In this document: in pieces, positions 1-8,803 of the stretch
Layout: each line of letters begins with the position of its first letter
How positions within the stretch are numbered: the stretch's first letter is position 1
Origin: Aquipuribacter sp051216895
Lineage (GTDB): Bacteria; Actinomycetota; Actinomycetes; Actinomycetales; JBBAYJ01
NCBI RefSeq assembly: GCF_051216895.1
Contig: NZ_JBPKAO010000008.1
Coordinates: 1 to 64,000 of the forward strand
Length of the DNA: 64,000 nucleotides
Direction: 5' to 3'
The notes under the pieces: model-generated
What the model saw: the letters and a program-made list of their open reading frames with translations, nothing else
Database searches by the model: none
Told to the model about the DNA's origin: nothing
Translations under genes and position numbers: made by a program

Positions 1-408
1 CCCGGGCGTCACCTGTGGCACACCAGCAGGAGCCGCACCGCCAGCACCGTCAGGCACCCAGAGGACCAGCCGCCCGCCGCCCGACGCCGAGCAGTCCTGG
101 TGCACGAACTGACCGCCCGTGCGAGGACCGTCCGGTCCAGCCTCCACAGTCGCCCCCACCCCGACCGACTCCGCCGGCGTCAACGGCCGGTAAGTGCAGG
201 GGGCTTGGCCGACGTTGCCAACGGTCGAGGCCCGACCGGGATTGGAACCGCCCGATGCGCCCGGCGCCGCCGGAGTTAAGATCTCTGTCCCGACTGTCCC
301 TGAGTCACCACCCCCGCGCTCGACCTTGGGCTCCGCGGCCGCACCGGCACTCGTCACGAACCACATGAGCAGCGCCGCCAGCATCCTGGTCGCGCCCGTG
401 ACGCCCAT
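1..408 (-). CDS. Secreted protein of unknown function, N-terminal part (runs off left edge)
   Basis: The frame is open from an ATG at 408 down to base 1 without a stop, so only the first 136 residues are present. Residues about 9-22 are hydrophobic and end in an Ala-rich stretch (TSAGAAAEP), which reads as a signal peptide. A Gly/Ser/Pro spacer follows, then a small domain with cysteines in APCTYRPL and HQDCSAS. The ATG shares one base with the TGA of the lipoprotein gene upstream (TGATG at 406-410), so the two are probably translated together. Similar secreted protein/lipoprotein pairs are familiar from actinobacterial accessory loci. I cannot assign a function. Confidence 0.6.
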   Translation of the reverse strand, partial: MGVTGATRMLAALLMWFVTSAGAAAEPKVERGGGDSGTVGTEILTPAAPGASGGSNPGRASTVGNVGQAPCTYRPLTPAESVGVGATVEAGPDGPRTGGQFVHQDCSASGGGRLVLWVPDGAGGAAPAGVPQVTPG

Positions 409-1004
409 CAGCAGAACGCCCCTGGGTCATCGGGGAAGTTGGTCGCTGCAACCTTCCAGACACCATCGACCTGGACCAGCGTCGCCTCTAGGGAATCGGG
501 ATCCTGACCCACAATTAGAGGTTCCTTGCTCTCGATGTCTCGACGCACGACCGCCGTGGTGTCCTGGCAGTCACGGACCACCGCTCGATCCGTCTCCAGC
601 AGGTAGACCACGGGGCGTAGAACCGGGGTGCCGACGCTCTCCTCCCCTGCGAGGAGGTTGGCCTTGATGGCCCCGTTCGCTTGCTCCAGCTGGGCGCCGG
701 TCGCCACTGGATCTAGGTGGGTCTGGGAGCTCTGGGGATCGGCCTGGGCTTGATCAAGAGCGACGTAGAACGCTCGATAGGCGTCGAGCACGGCCGCCTC
801 TTCGGGGGTCGCAGTCTCCGCCGGCGGGCTGGGTTCGACGCTGGGGACGGCGTCTGTCGGGGCTGCCGACGCGGGTGGGGAAGCGGTCGCAGGCGATAAA
901 GTGGGTGGAGTCGAAAGGTTCAGCCCTTCGTCAGAGCCGCCGTCCTCAGCGCAGCCGGCGAGGACCATGACTCCGAGTAGGAGGACGATCTTGCTTCGCC
1001 TCAT
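408..1004 (-). CDS. Lipoprotein, NTF2-like fold possible
   Basis: This encodes 198 residues. The start is set by the ATG at 1004 with a GGAGGGA ribosome site about 5 bases upstream; an in-frame upstream extension lacks coding character. The N-terminus MRRSKIVLLLGVMVLAGC is a lipoprotein signal with lipobox LAGC, so the mature protein should be membrane-anchored outside the cell. Residues about 25-65 are a Ser/Pro/Thr linker. The rest (AVLDAYRAFYVALDQAQ ... VQVDGVWKVAATNF) resembles small periplasmic NTF2-like domains, which is inference from pattern only. It is the first gene of a two-gene operon with the secreted protein that overlaps its stop. Confidence 0.75.
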   Translation of the reverse strand: MRRSKIVLLLGVMVLAGCAEDGGSDEGLNLSTPPTLSPATASPPASAAPTDAVPSVEPSPPAETATPEEAAVLDAYRAFYVALDQAQADPQSSQTHLDPVATGAQLEQANGAIKANLLAGEESVGTPVLRPVVYLLETDRAVVRDCQDTTAVVRRDIESKEPLIVGQDPDSLEATLVQVDGVWKVAATNFPDDPGAFC

Positions 1005-1233
1005 GGTCCCTCCCCGGCATGAGCGACGGTTGCGAATGTAGACCCGCAACAGGCGTGTGTCACTACCCATTTGTCCGCCCTTACACCCGGCGCAACCCTC
1101 CACACCTGAACAGGGCAGGGGCGGGGTCCTCGTGATCAGCAGGGCACGAAGTTTCTGCCCCAGAACGCTCGGCGCCGCCCCGGGGCGGCGCCGGCACCGT
1201 CGCGCACACTTGGGCCGGCCATAGCCTCGTGCC

Positions 1234-2112
1234 GTGCCTTCTCATGTGCCGTCAGTGCCTTCATCGACTCTGTATCCCGGCGTGGACTACGCGTACGCGG
1301 CGACCGTGCCGCCCGGCGCCGGGCTCGTGCTGACCGCCGGGGCGTGCCCCCTGGACGAGGCCGGCGTGGTGGTCGCGGCGGGCGACGTCACCGCCCAGAC
1401 CCAGAAGGTGATGGCCAACCTGCGCGCGGCGCTCCGCGAGGCCGGCAGCGACCTGCAGCACGTGGCCCGCACGACGGTGTACGTGGCGTCGGTCGACCCG
1501 GCCGACCTCGTCGCCGCCTGGGACGTCGTGCGTGACGCGCTCGCCCCGCACACTCCACCCAGCACCCTGCTCGGCGTCACCGCACTGGGCTACCCCGACC
1601 AGCTCGTCGAAGTCGAAGCCACCGCCGTCGCTGCGGGCCCGGCAACCGAGACGGACGACTCCGAGCGGGACGTGCTGATGGCGTTCTGCCTGCAGAAGCT
1701 GGACGCGCTGGTCGCGCTGGTCGGGGCTCTGGACGACGATGCCGCGAACCGGCGCCCGGACCGTCCCGGTGCGAACTCACTCGTCGCCGTCCTGGTGCAC
1801 TGCTGCGGGATGACCCGACGCTGGTCGAGCACCGTCAACCGGGGAGTCTCCGTGCCGCGCGACCGTGACGCCGAGTTCACCGCCCGCATGCCCGTCGCCG
1901 ACGCCCTCCGCCTGGCGGCCACCACCCGAGAGGCCTTCATCGACGACGTCCGGGCCACGCGGCTCAACGCTCCCCCGGTGGCCGTCCCGCCCGGACGCGA
2001 GGACTTCTGGACCCGCACGTGCCGAGGGGTGCTGCTGCACGTGCTGGAGGAGCTCAGCCAGCACCTGGGGCAAGCCGAGATCACCCGGGACGAGATCACC
2101 CAAACAGCCTGA
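1234..2112 (+). CDS. Rid-family (YjgF/YER057c) domain fused to a DinB-like domain
   Basis: A 292-residue protein with two recognisable halves. Residues about 10-135 match the Rid (YjgF/UK114) family: LVLTAGACPLDEAG, QTQKVMANLRAALREAG, then the closing strand LVEVEATAVA. Residues about 145-290 match the DinB/DUF664 four-helix family, with histidines in LVHCCGMTRRW and LLHVLEELSQHLGQAE that could bind metal. In true RidA an Arg before the last strands (PAR motif) helps hydrolyse 2-aminoacrylate; here the corresponding stretch reads PPST, so that Arg is missing. RidA-type imine deaminase activity is therefore doubtful. The GTG at 1234 is used as start; GTGs at 1246 and 1255 are alternatives. It has no operon partner. 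Confidence 0.8.
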   Translation: MPSHVPSVPSSTLYPGVDYAYAATVPPGAGLVLTAGACPLDEAGVVVAAGDVTAQTQKVMANLRAALREAGSDLQHVARTTVYVASVDPADLVAAWDVVRDALAPHTPPSTLLGVTALGYPDQLVEVEATAVAAGPATETDDSERDVLMAFCLQKLDALVALVGALDDDAANRRPDRPGANSLVAVLVHCCGMTRRWSSTVNRGVSVPRDRDAEFTARMPVADALRLAATTREAFIDDVRATRLNAPPVAVPPGREDFWTRTCRGVLLHVLEELSQHLGQAEITRDEITQTA

Positions 2113-2940
2113 GCCCCCTGCCCGCCCGCCGGCCCGCCGGCCCGCACTGAGGCACGTCGAGTCAGCCCCGGCGCGGCGGCGGCACCGTCACAGCCCGACC
2201 ACGCGAGCGGACCGCCGGGGACGATCAGCCCGGGCAGGCAAGGTGCTCGCCCGTGCCAGATGCGTGCCAGATGCACCCGCACACGACCGCACTGCGACGC
2301 CCGGGAACGCACAGCACCTGCCCCCTGACCTGCGAAGCAGGACGCGACACGCAGGCTGCGGCACTCCCCCTGCCGGTTTCCTAAGCCGCTTCTCGTCGAC
2401 CACCAACTGGTGGACTCCTGGCACGACAGCATTCCGACCTGCGGGCTCTTGGTACTTCTGGTGGCGTGAGAGTCTCAGGTCCGCGAGTCCGGCGCCAACA
2501 AGGAGTATCCGCAGCTGCGGAGGCCTCAGATAACGCTGCGGTCGAGTTTGAGGGGTCCGTTGACGACCTCGGCGCCGGCGGCGCTGGCGCGGTTAGTGTC
2601 GAAGTGCAAGGAAGTTCGCCGACCACCTACCGCAGCGTACGGGCGCGGTGGGCGACCTCAGAGTTATGGCACGACGGGAGCATCGCCATCAGCTCCCTCT
2701 CCCCCGGGGAGGGTGGTAACGGGGAAGATCCGCCTGCGACACAGTCCAGCGCAGCCGTTAATTAGGAGCGCCCCCACGCCGCGTCTCGATTAGTCAACCC
2801 CTTCAACCGCCCGCGGCCGCGTCGCCGCGAAGGGCATTTCAAAGAACGATCCCCAAATTAGCGTTTTGGAATCCCTTCACCTGGCGCAAGAGCATCACCC
2901 CCAACCGCCTGGCTCTTTCCGGTCCACCCGTACCATGATT
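2113..2940. other. Gene-free stretch at the edge of the defence block
   Basis: I see no convincing gene in these 828 bases; the short frames on both strands lack family features and good ribosome sites. A short inverted repeat (CCACCA-AC-TGGTGG) lies at about 2399-2412. Base composition falls to lower GC towards the right end, where the minus-strand ATPase gene stops at 2941. This may be the left junction of the transferred block, but no direct repeat or integrase marks it. Confidence 0.4.
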
Positions 2941-4962
2941 TCATGGCTCCGAATCGTCAGCACCATCTTCCAGGGCCCGCAGCACCTGGTCCAACTCGGT
3001 CACGTCTGCCTTCTGATCACGGTAATCCTTGTACCGCTTCTGAGCAGTGGCGAGCAACTCGTCATAGTAAAGAACCCTGCCACTGATGTGCTGCAGTTGC
3101 CGTGCCACGTGCTCTTCTGGGCGCTGCTCACCACTGTAAGGAACTCGGGGTTCTTCCCCTAGAACGAAAACGACAGACACCTCCCTCACCGGTTCATTTT
3201 GCTTTCGCAGAACTTCACTCAAAGCTTCGTGATACTTCTCACCCTGAATGCGTAAATCGTCCAGCGATACCTTGCGTCGATACTTCTTCAACTCCACGAT
3301 CATGTGGACTCCGGCGGCCGATCGATACTGTATGTCGATTCGGCCCTGTTTTTGGTTGTCTACTTCCGACTTCGAGAACAATTGCCCCCTACGAATACGA
3401 CTGAGTGCAATCTCCATGTCTGCATCACCCGTAGCGCCTTCCCATGAGGGATCGAGAAGCCACATGTTATCAAAGAGGTGCTTCTGCAGCACCTTCTCGA
3501 GCTCGTCCTTATTGATCATCCCCTCAAGTTTCTCTATTGCCTCCAAACGCGATCGAAGAATCTGAATATATAGGGCATCCTCGTAACTGCGCGCCGTGGC
3601 CAGCAAGGGCAACAGATCGACAGCGAACAGACCGTCTGCAAATTGCGCTAGCTCTTTGGCGCTCTTCTCCAGCGCTATCCGCTCGAACGCCAAGATGCTG
3701 GCCTTGTAGAGTGGCACTCTCTCAGCCTCGTCTTCGAGGTGTAGTCCAGCAACGGCACTGATGACCTTCCGAGCGCTGTCGCGCTGACTCTCAGGCCGCC
3801 TGTCTACCCACTCCTTCACAATCGGGTGCTTGGCGGTCAACTCTATGAACTTCTGCTTTGGCCTCTCATCGGACCACTGTTGTGCAGCAGTGTTGAACAT
3901 CTCCCGAAGTTTCTCCAGCAGACCTTTAACACGCTGGTCGTCTTCGATGAGCCGCTGCCGGTCACTGGTAGCGATGTCGTCCGAGCCATCGTCCAGGTCG
4001 AGAAACTCGGCGCGTATCTGACCCGTCACATAACTGGCGAACAGCTTGTTGAAATCGAGTTGATCCAGAATACCCTCCTGGATTGGTCGACGCCTCGCGA
4101 GTATGAGGATATTGCGAAGCGACTCCTGGTCGTCTTCCTCATCGTTCAGCTCGTCAGGAGTTCTTACAGTGCCGAACCAACCCTCCAACTTCCATAGTGG
4201 GTTGCCGGCAACCGAACTGTCTTCGAATAGCCAACGCCGCTTGACCTTGGGGGTGGTTCCAGGACTCAACTCGTCGTCCCCGAGTTGCCACAAGTACTCA
4301 AGCCGCTTCAAATCTTCCCGGTCGGCATAGGTGACCTTCTTGCCATCTATAAAAATATCAAACCGATCCTCCGCGTCGTCAGCGAAACGAAGTACATCAA
4401 AACGGCGCGCCAAGCGTCGCCGTAGCGCCGTCACACTGACACCCGTGCGCTTACGGTTTAGGCCCCGAAGAACAATCCGGGTTCCCTCCGCCGGCAAGTC
4501 GTCCGGCACGGGCACCCGCTTGGGCTTGTACACAGTCTTGGTGTCAATATGCTTTCTCAGTGCGTCTACGTCAATCTTTAGGCCGTTGCGTTCAGTTCCA
4601 TCTGCCGAAAGAACGACAATCTCTCGCGCCAAGGAAAAGACGGACAGTTTGCCAATGCCTTTTCGACCCATGAACGGCCGATGGTGTCTCGGCGACTCGT
4701 GGCCTTCGTTCTCTCGCTTTTTGTAGGCAACCGTGAGGTACCGATCATTGAGTTGCTGGAGTGACATACCGCGACCATCGTCCTCAATAACAATCGACTC
4801 CGACGCGTCAACCCAGTTCACTCTTACTGTGTTGGCGTCTGCGTCCCACGCATTAGCGACCAACTCAGAAAGAACTGCAGCCGCGTTGCTATACAAATTC
4901 ATCCCAAGGGATTCGACGACCGCCAAGTCAACCTTGAACTCGAAGGGACTCTCTTGACTCAT
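2941..4962 (-). CDS. GHKL (MORC/Hsp90-like) ATPase with C-terminal PD-(D/E)XK-like nuclease motif
   Basis: A 673-residue protein. Residues 1-115 hold a Bergerat-fold ATP site: N box ELVANAWDA (Glu33, Asn37), G1 box DDGRGM (61-66) and G2 box GRKGIGKLS (99-107). A long middle region of unknown type follows. Near residues 541-560 the pattern GRIDIQY ... HMIVELKKY gives Asp543 and Glu557-x-Lys559, the spacing of a PD-(D/E)XK nuclease core, preceded by LLDPSWEG. GHKL/MORC-like ATPases joined to DNA methylases have been described in restriction-modification loci (established knowledge). Here the ATG overlaps the methyltransferase stop by four bases, so the pair is translationally coupled. I infer a DNA-cleaving partner of the methylase. 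GC is lower than in the surrounding genome, which suggests transfer. Confidence 0.8.
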   Translation of the reverse strand: MSQESPFEFKVDLAVVESLGMNLYSNAAAVLSELVANAWDADANTVRVNWVDASESIVIEDDGRGMSLQQLNDRYLTVAYKKRENEGHESPRHHRPFMGRKGIGKLSVFSLAREIVVLSADGTERNGLKIDVDALRKHIDTKTVYKPKRVPVPDDLPAEGTRIVLRGLNRKRTGVSVTALRRRLARRFDVLRFADDAEDRFDIFIDGKKVTYADREDLKRLEYLWQLGDDELSPGTTPKVKRRWLFEDSSVAGNPLWKLEGWFGTVRTPDELNDEEDDQESLRNILILARRRPIQEGILDQLDFNKLFASYVTGQIRAEFLDLDDGSDDIATSDRQRLIEDDQRVKGLLEKLREMFNTAAQQWSDERPKQKFIELTAKHPIVKEWVDRRPESQRDSARKVISAVAGLHLEDEAERVPLYKASILAFERIALEKSAKELAQFADGLFAVDLLPLLATARSYEDALYIQILRSRLEAIEKLEGMINKDELEKVLQKHLFDNMWLLDPSWEGATGDADMEIALSRIRRGQLFSKSEVDNQKQGRIDIQYRSAAGVHMIVELKKYRRKVSLDDLRIQGEKYHEALSEVLRKQNEPVREVSVVFVLGEEPRVPYSGEQRPEEHVARQLQHISGRVLYYDELLATAQKRYKDYRDQKADVTELDQVLRALEDGADDSEP

Positions 4963-6002
4963 GCGGTCTCCTGCAGCTTCGAAGCCGCGCCTAAGAATTG
5001 TCGTCCAATAGCTTTGCCAAAGGCAGGCGGTACTGCGTTGCCGATCAATCTCCCTACCGAACTCATGGATGGCGTCTCGCCCTGAGCGACGAACGCGTAA
5101 TCGTCAGGGAAGCCTTGCAAAATCGCTGCTTCACGAAGGGTCAGGGTCCGATCTTGTTCCGGATGCCCAAATCGCCCGGTTCCAGCGTTGAACGGCATGG
5201 TAGTGATCGTTGGGGCGGGCTCGTCCCAGCTCATCCGCCCATAGAAGGCGCGAAAACTGCGGCCACTTTCCTTTCGATGACACGGCGCCCTTAGGTCTTC
5301 CGGCCAGTCCTCCCATGAACCGCCCGGAACAGACGCCCGCAGACGCTCCAGATTCGTTGCGTTGAGACGTCGCGCGATGTGTAAGGCATCCTCGCCATCG
5401 GTCTCTCCGTTGGCGATTGGCGGCAAGTGGCCAATCGCTGAACGAACAGTTGGCAGACAGGAATCCGCGTTCGGCGGTGGTATCCTAATAACTCCATGGC
5501 GCGACGCCAACAACACCAATCGCCGCCTATTCTGCGGCAGTCCGTAGGACGGACCGTGTAAGATACCCGCGTCCACCGCGAAGCCCATCGTCCGCAGATC
5601 GGCAATGAACTGCGTGAAAATTGGCTGATTTCGCAACCGCGGCACATTCTCCATAGTTACGAAATCTGGCGTGCATTCCCGGACAAGCCGGAGGAACTCA
5701 GTCAATAAGGACCAGTTCTCCTCGCCGCTGGTGTCGGCACCGCGGCGGTGGCTGGAAAAGGGCTGACAGGGTGCACATCCCGCCAGCAGTCGAAAGTCTC
5801 CGACCCAGTGCGGGGCAAGGTCCTCCGCGCCGATCGTCGCCACATCGGCTGACAGAAATTCCGCGCTCAGGTTCTGCTCGTACGGAAACCGACAGGCAGG
5901 GTCTACGTCAACACCAGCGCGCACGTCTACGCCAGCTTGCTGCAGCCCCAACGAGAGACCACCAACTCCACAGAACAGGTCAACGGCGGCGATGCTTGGC
6001 AC
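4959..6002 (-). CDS. DNA (cytosine-5-)-methyltransferase
   Basis: It transfers a methyl group from SAM to C5 of cytosine in a target site not readable from sequence. C5-methylase motifs appear in order: I (AVDLFCGVGGLSLGL), IV with the catalytic Cys (GCAPCQPFSSH), VI (MENVPRL), VIII (QNRRRLVLLAS), the segment TLREAAILQGFPDDY near the target recognition end, and X (IGNAVPPAFGKAIG). The frame stays open upstream to a GTG at 6113, but those 37 residues look unrelated to the family. I therefore place the start at the GTG at 6002, four residues before motif I. The ATPase-nuclease gene follows with a 4-base overlap, and a P-loop ATPase gene precedes it. It probably protects host DNA and gives the linked system its specificity. 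Confidence 0.9.
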   Translation of the reverse strand: MPSIAAVDLFCGVGGLSLGLQQAGVDVRAGVDVDPACRFPYEQNLSAEFLSADVATIGAEDLAPHWVGDFRLLAGCAPCQPFSSHRRGADTSGEENWSLLTEFLRLVRECTPDFVTMENVPRLRNQPIFTQFIADLRTMGFAVDAGILHGPSYGLPQNRRRLVLLASRHGVIRIPPPNADSCLPTVRSAIGHLPPIANGETDGEDALHIARRLNATNLERLRASVPGGSWEDWPEDLRAPCHRKESGRSFRAFYGRMSWDEPAPTITTMPFNAGTGRFGHPEQDRTLTLREAAILQGFPDDYAFVAQGETPSMSSVGRLIGNAVPPAFGKAIGRQFLGAASKLQETA

Positions 6003-6214
6003 AGGGGACCCCACACTGGACACATTAGCCCAGGCGTCGCCTCGGCGCGGAGAGGCGCGTCGCGCCCCTGTCGAACCGCGGAGCTGCCTGGCTTCGAGCG
6101 CCACTGACCTCACGGACTGCCGGGATGACCCGCGTCAAGGCGAGTCCGCGCTCCCCGCAGCGCTGGCACGGGGCGGCTTGCGCGTGCGGCGCAAGGCCGT
6201 TCGGTCCGACTGGT

Positions 6215-7771
6215 TCAGAGAGTTTCAGTGATACCCAGCGTCTCCTTGAGTCCTCGATGCACGTGGAACCAGGGCGCTTCGATGTCGAACGTGACGCTCT
6301 CGTCTTGATACCGAAACTGTTGAGTGATGCCAGCCCCGGTGACGGCTTTCTGAAACCCGATAACGCTGTATAGATAGAGAAATTCTAAGCACCCCTCCGC
6401 TGACCGATTTATCTTCTCTTTCTTCACGCGCTTGTCGTAGGCCCTTCGGTAATCTGCGAGAGAAAATTTCGAGGCACCGACTTCTCGGATCACGTCGACA
6501 TACTGGGTCCAATTCGCGTCGACAGTCTGAATTTCGTCGTCCAACTCTCGCAACAAGTATGTCGAATACGGGACTCGCGCGTTCTTCAAGTCCTCGTTTG
6601 AGATCCGTGGGTCCTCGTCTGGGACGCCGCGGTCACGATGGCGAGTTTGCGCGGCCAACAGAGCCATATTTGCGAACTGAATCACGTCCCTCGGGCGGCG
6701 GAATGTCCGGAAGGTCATGTGCTGAAACTTGTGTTGAGTCCCGCGGGCGAGTTGCGCATCGAAAGCGTAGTTCCACGCTTGATCGATGTGCCTTATCTTT
6801 AGCGTCTCTTTGACGCGCCAGTCCAGCAGGTGCTTGAGGCTTGCTCCGGAGTGCCGGAGGTCGTCGTGCCACTCCAGTTCGATGGCCTCTGCATTCACAA
6901 TCTTGTTCTTGCCCTCAAAACGCAAGAGGTTAAAGATATCGCTCCTGATAAACACGACAGGATGTATGGGCACCCCTGAACGAGTCACTCCGGAGATGAA
7001 GCCACGCATGGCCAACAGTAGCCCGATTGTCCGGTCACGGTGGTCTTGACTGCTGGCGTCGAAACCGAGATCCAGTTCATCAAAAAGGATAAAGGTGTCA
7101 GCCAACGCGTCACTAACGGAACGGAGCTTGTTTTCCATCCATTCGTTTATGCGTAACAAGCTGCCGCCCAACTGCTGCGTTTCACGCCTAAAATCCGCGC
7201 TACCGCCGGAGACCCCCGTGGCTGATGGAGCGACGGTAAGAGCCTCCAGCCTGAGTCCCCCAGACGGGAAAACGGACTTGAAATTCAAAGTTGTCGTCCC
7301 ATAGTTGTTCTCTATGAACTCTCTGACTTCTCCCACAGCCTTACTCTGCTGGCGGTTAAGGTACTGCGGCGGCGCTGCACAAATTTCAGACCACGCTGCG
7401 ATCAAAATCAGGAAAGTCCACGGCGCCACGAAACGTTCCGTCGTGTCGACGTCTGGTGAGGCATACCTGTAGTGAGCCGCCCACGGGTACTGCGCGAAAG
7501 TCAGGCCTTTCGACAACTTCCCCTCACTCCGCGCCTGGTTGCGCACGGCGAGGTAAAGAGCTGTCTTGCCCGCTCCTTTTCGTCCAACAACCAAGTGCTT
7601 TTTGCCTTCGATGATGTCGGTGAAGGTGGGCGTCTTGACGAAGAAGCGCTCAATGTCGTCGTCCTCCGCCGCCGTCCCCCCGAATGACTCGACGTCATTG
7701 AGTGCTCGTCCCGCGGCTGGAACAGGTCCCGAAGTGGTCATCGGAGCACCGTAGTCCGAGGTGTCTGTCAT
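6215..7771 (-). CDS. P-loop ATPase of the Sll1717 type
   Basis: A 518-residue protein. Walker A is GRKGAGKT (about 63-70) preceded by KKHLVV; Walker B is TFILFDELD (about 226-234) followed by a sensor-like FIRSD segment. The N-terminal ESFGGTAAEDD ... FFVKTPTFTDIIEG layout and overall length match proteins annotated as Sll1717-family P-loop ATPases, a STAND/KAP-like group of unknown biochemistry often found in defence loci. It is the promoter-proximal gene of the minus-strand set; 101-212 bases (depending on the methylase start) separate it from the methyltransferase. I infer a sensor or motor role in the same system. Codon use is less GC-rich than in core genes. Confidence 0.8.
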   Translation of the reverse strand: MTDTSDYGAPMTTSGPVPAAGRALNDVESFGGTAAEDDDIERFFVKTPTFTDIIEGKKHLVVGRKGAGKTALYLAVRNQARSEGKLSKGLTFAQYPWAAHYRYASPDVDTTERFVAPWTFLILIAAWSEICAAPPQYLNRQQSKAVGEVREFIENNYGTTTLNFKSVFPSGGLRLEALTVAPSATGVSGGSADFRRETQQLGGSLLRINEWMENKLRSVSDALADTFILFDELDLGFDASSQDHRDRTIGLLLAMRGFISGVTRSGVPIHPVVFIRSDIFNLLRFEGKNKIVNAEAIELEWHDDLRHSGASLKHLLDWRVKETLKIRHIDQAWNYAFDAQLARGTQHKFQHMTFRTFRRPRDVIQFANMALLAAQTRHRDRGVPDEDPRISNEDLKNARVPYSTYLLRELDDEIQTVDANWTQYVDVIREVGASKFSLADYRRAYDKRVKKEKINRSAEGCLEFLYLYSVIGFQKAVTGAGITQQFRYQDESVTFDIEAPWFHVHRGLKETLGITETL

Positions 7772-8381
7772 TGCCGAGGAACGCGACCGAACTGCCCGCT
7801 AGATTTCATGTGGGACGAGGACCCACGGCTCGACCCGAGCCTTAGCCTCCCACCGGCATGCGCGAACGGCACCGGTGCGGTGTCCCGTTGCACCCACCAG
7901 CCGCAGGTCAGCCACCTCGACGTCGTGCAGGTCAGACCCTGCGGCGGCCGCTGAACACAAGTGCGTCTTTCGACACCAGCCGACACCAAGCCGCATCGCA
8001 GCCCGGACGCCATCTGTCGGCCCTAGGGCCACTCTTGTCGTTCGTTGATCAGGCGCCGGACGTTCGACGAAGACGATCTCCGCGTTTGGCGCCGACTTTG
8101 ACTGGCACGGCGGAGGGGTAGCACGCCTCCTCAGGCGTTACGTCAACAACGGTTTGGCCACCGTCCTCGCGATGCGGGTCACTGACGGCGTGGACGTCAA
8201 AGCCCACCCCGCGGCCCGCGAAACCACGACCCGATGCCCGGACGGTTTCACCGTAGCCGGCCACGACAACCGTCCCACGGACGGCGGGAGGTCGCGCGGG
8301 CACGCCGAGCGCCGTTGGGGGCCAACTCCGGGAACACCGACTCCGTCACGATGCGTCCCCCGCATGCTTTCAGGCTAGGCG
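7772..8381. other. Gene-free stretch upstream of the ATPase operon
   Basis: About 610 bases without an intact gene. It must contain the promoter of the minus-strand ATPase/methylase/nuclease set next to 7772. Between about 8050 and 8300 the minus strand reads RGTVVVAGYGE, faintly like a nucleotide-binding Rossmann start, but it is too short and degenerate to call. The region looks like debris between the defence block and a dead transposase. Confidence 0.4.
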
Positions 8382-8803
8382 TCGCTGCACATCGTCTATG
8401 ACCAGTCCGGCGCGGCCGCGGGCCCCGCGCAGTTCGACCGGGTCCAGGACTCCCTGGACGACGGGCTCCCACACGTTGCGGAGCACCTCGAGGCCGCCCG
8501 CGCCGACGTCCTCGCCTTCACCAGCTCTCGAGAGAGAGCTGGTGGCAGATCTGGTCCGACCGCCCCGCCAAACGCCTCCACCGCGAGATCCGCCGCCGCG
8601 CCGACGTCGTCAACATCCTCCCCGACCGCACCAGCCTCATCCGACTCGTCCGGCGTGGTCCTGGCCGAGCAGCAGGCGAGTGAACCGAAGGCCGCCGCCA
8701 TCTCGGCCTCGGCGCCCTGGCCCGCTCCCGCGTCACCAGTGTCAACGGCACCCGTCGGTTCGCGGCTGCCGCTGGACGCATCGGATGCGCTTGGGGAGCG
8801 TGA
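8382..8803 (+). pseudogene. Remnant of an IS256-family (Mutator-type) transposase, C-terminal part
   Basis: Reading across frames gives a clear IS256-type C-terminus: VYDQSGAA, FDRVQDSLDDGLPHVAEHL, EAARADVLAFTS, then in another frame WWQIWSDRPAKRLHREIRRR and ADVVNILPDRTSLIRLV, then LAEQQ in a third frame, then TEGRRHLGLGALARSRVTSVN. At least two frameshifts (near 8530 and 8650-8680) and one in-frame TGA, where the family has Trp (EWTE), separate the pieces. The first two thirds of the gene are missing. It is non-functional and marks an old insertion beside the defence genes. No terminal inverted repeats were recognised. Confidence 0.85.

Noticed and set aside
1590..2432. Long minus-strand frame opposite the Rid-DinB gene
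   Set aside because: Antisense shadow of a high-GC gene; Arg/Ser/Ala-rich translation without domains.
2466..2765. Plus-strand open frame upstream of the defence block
   Set aside because: No ribosome site or family features; Gly/Ala/Ser-rich low-information sequence.
8049..8303. Rossmann-like nucleotide-binding fragment (VVVAGYGE) on the minus strand
   Set aside because: One motif only, no following family pattern, surrounded by decayed sequence.
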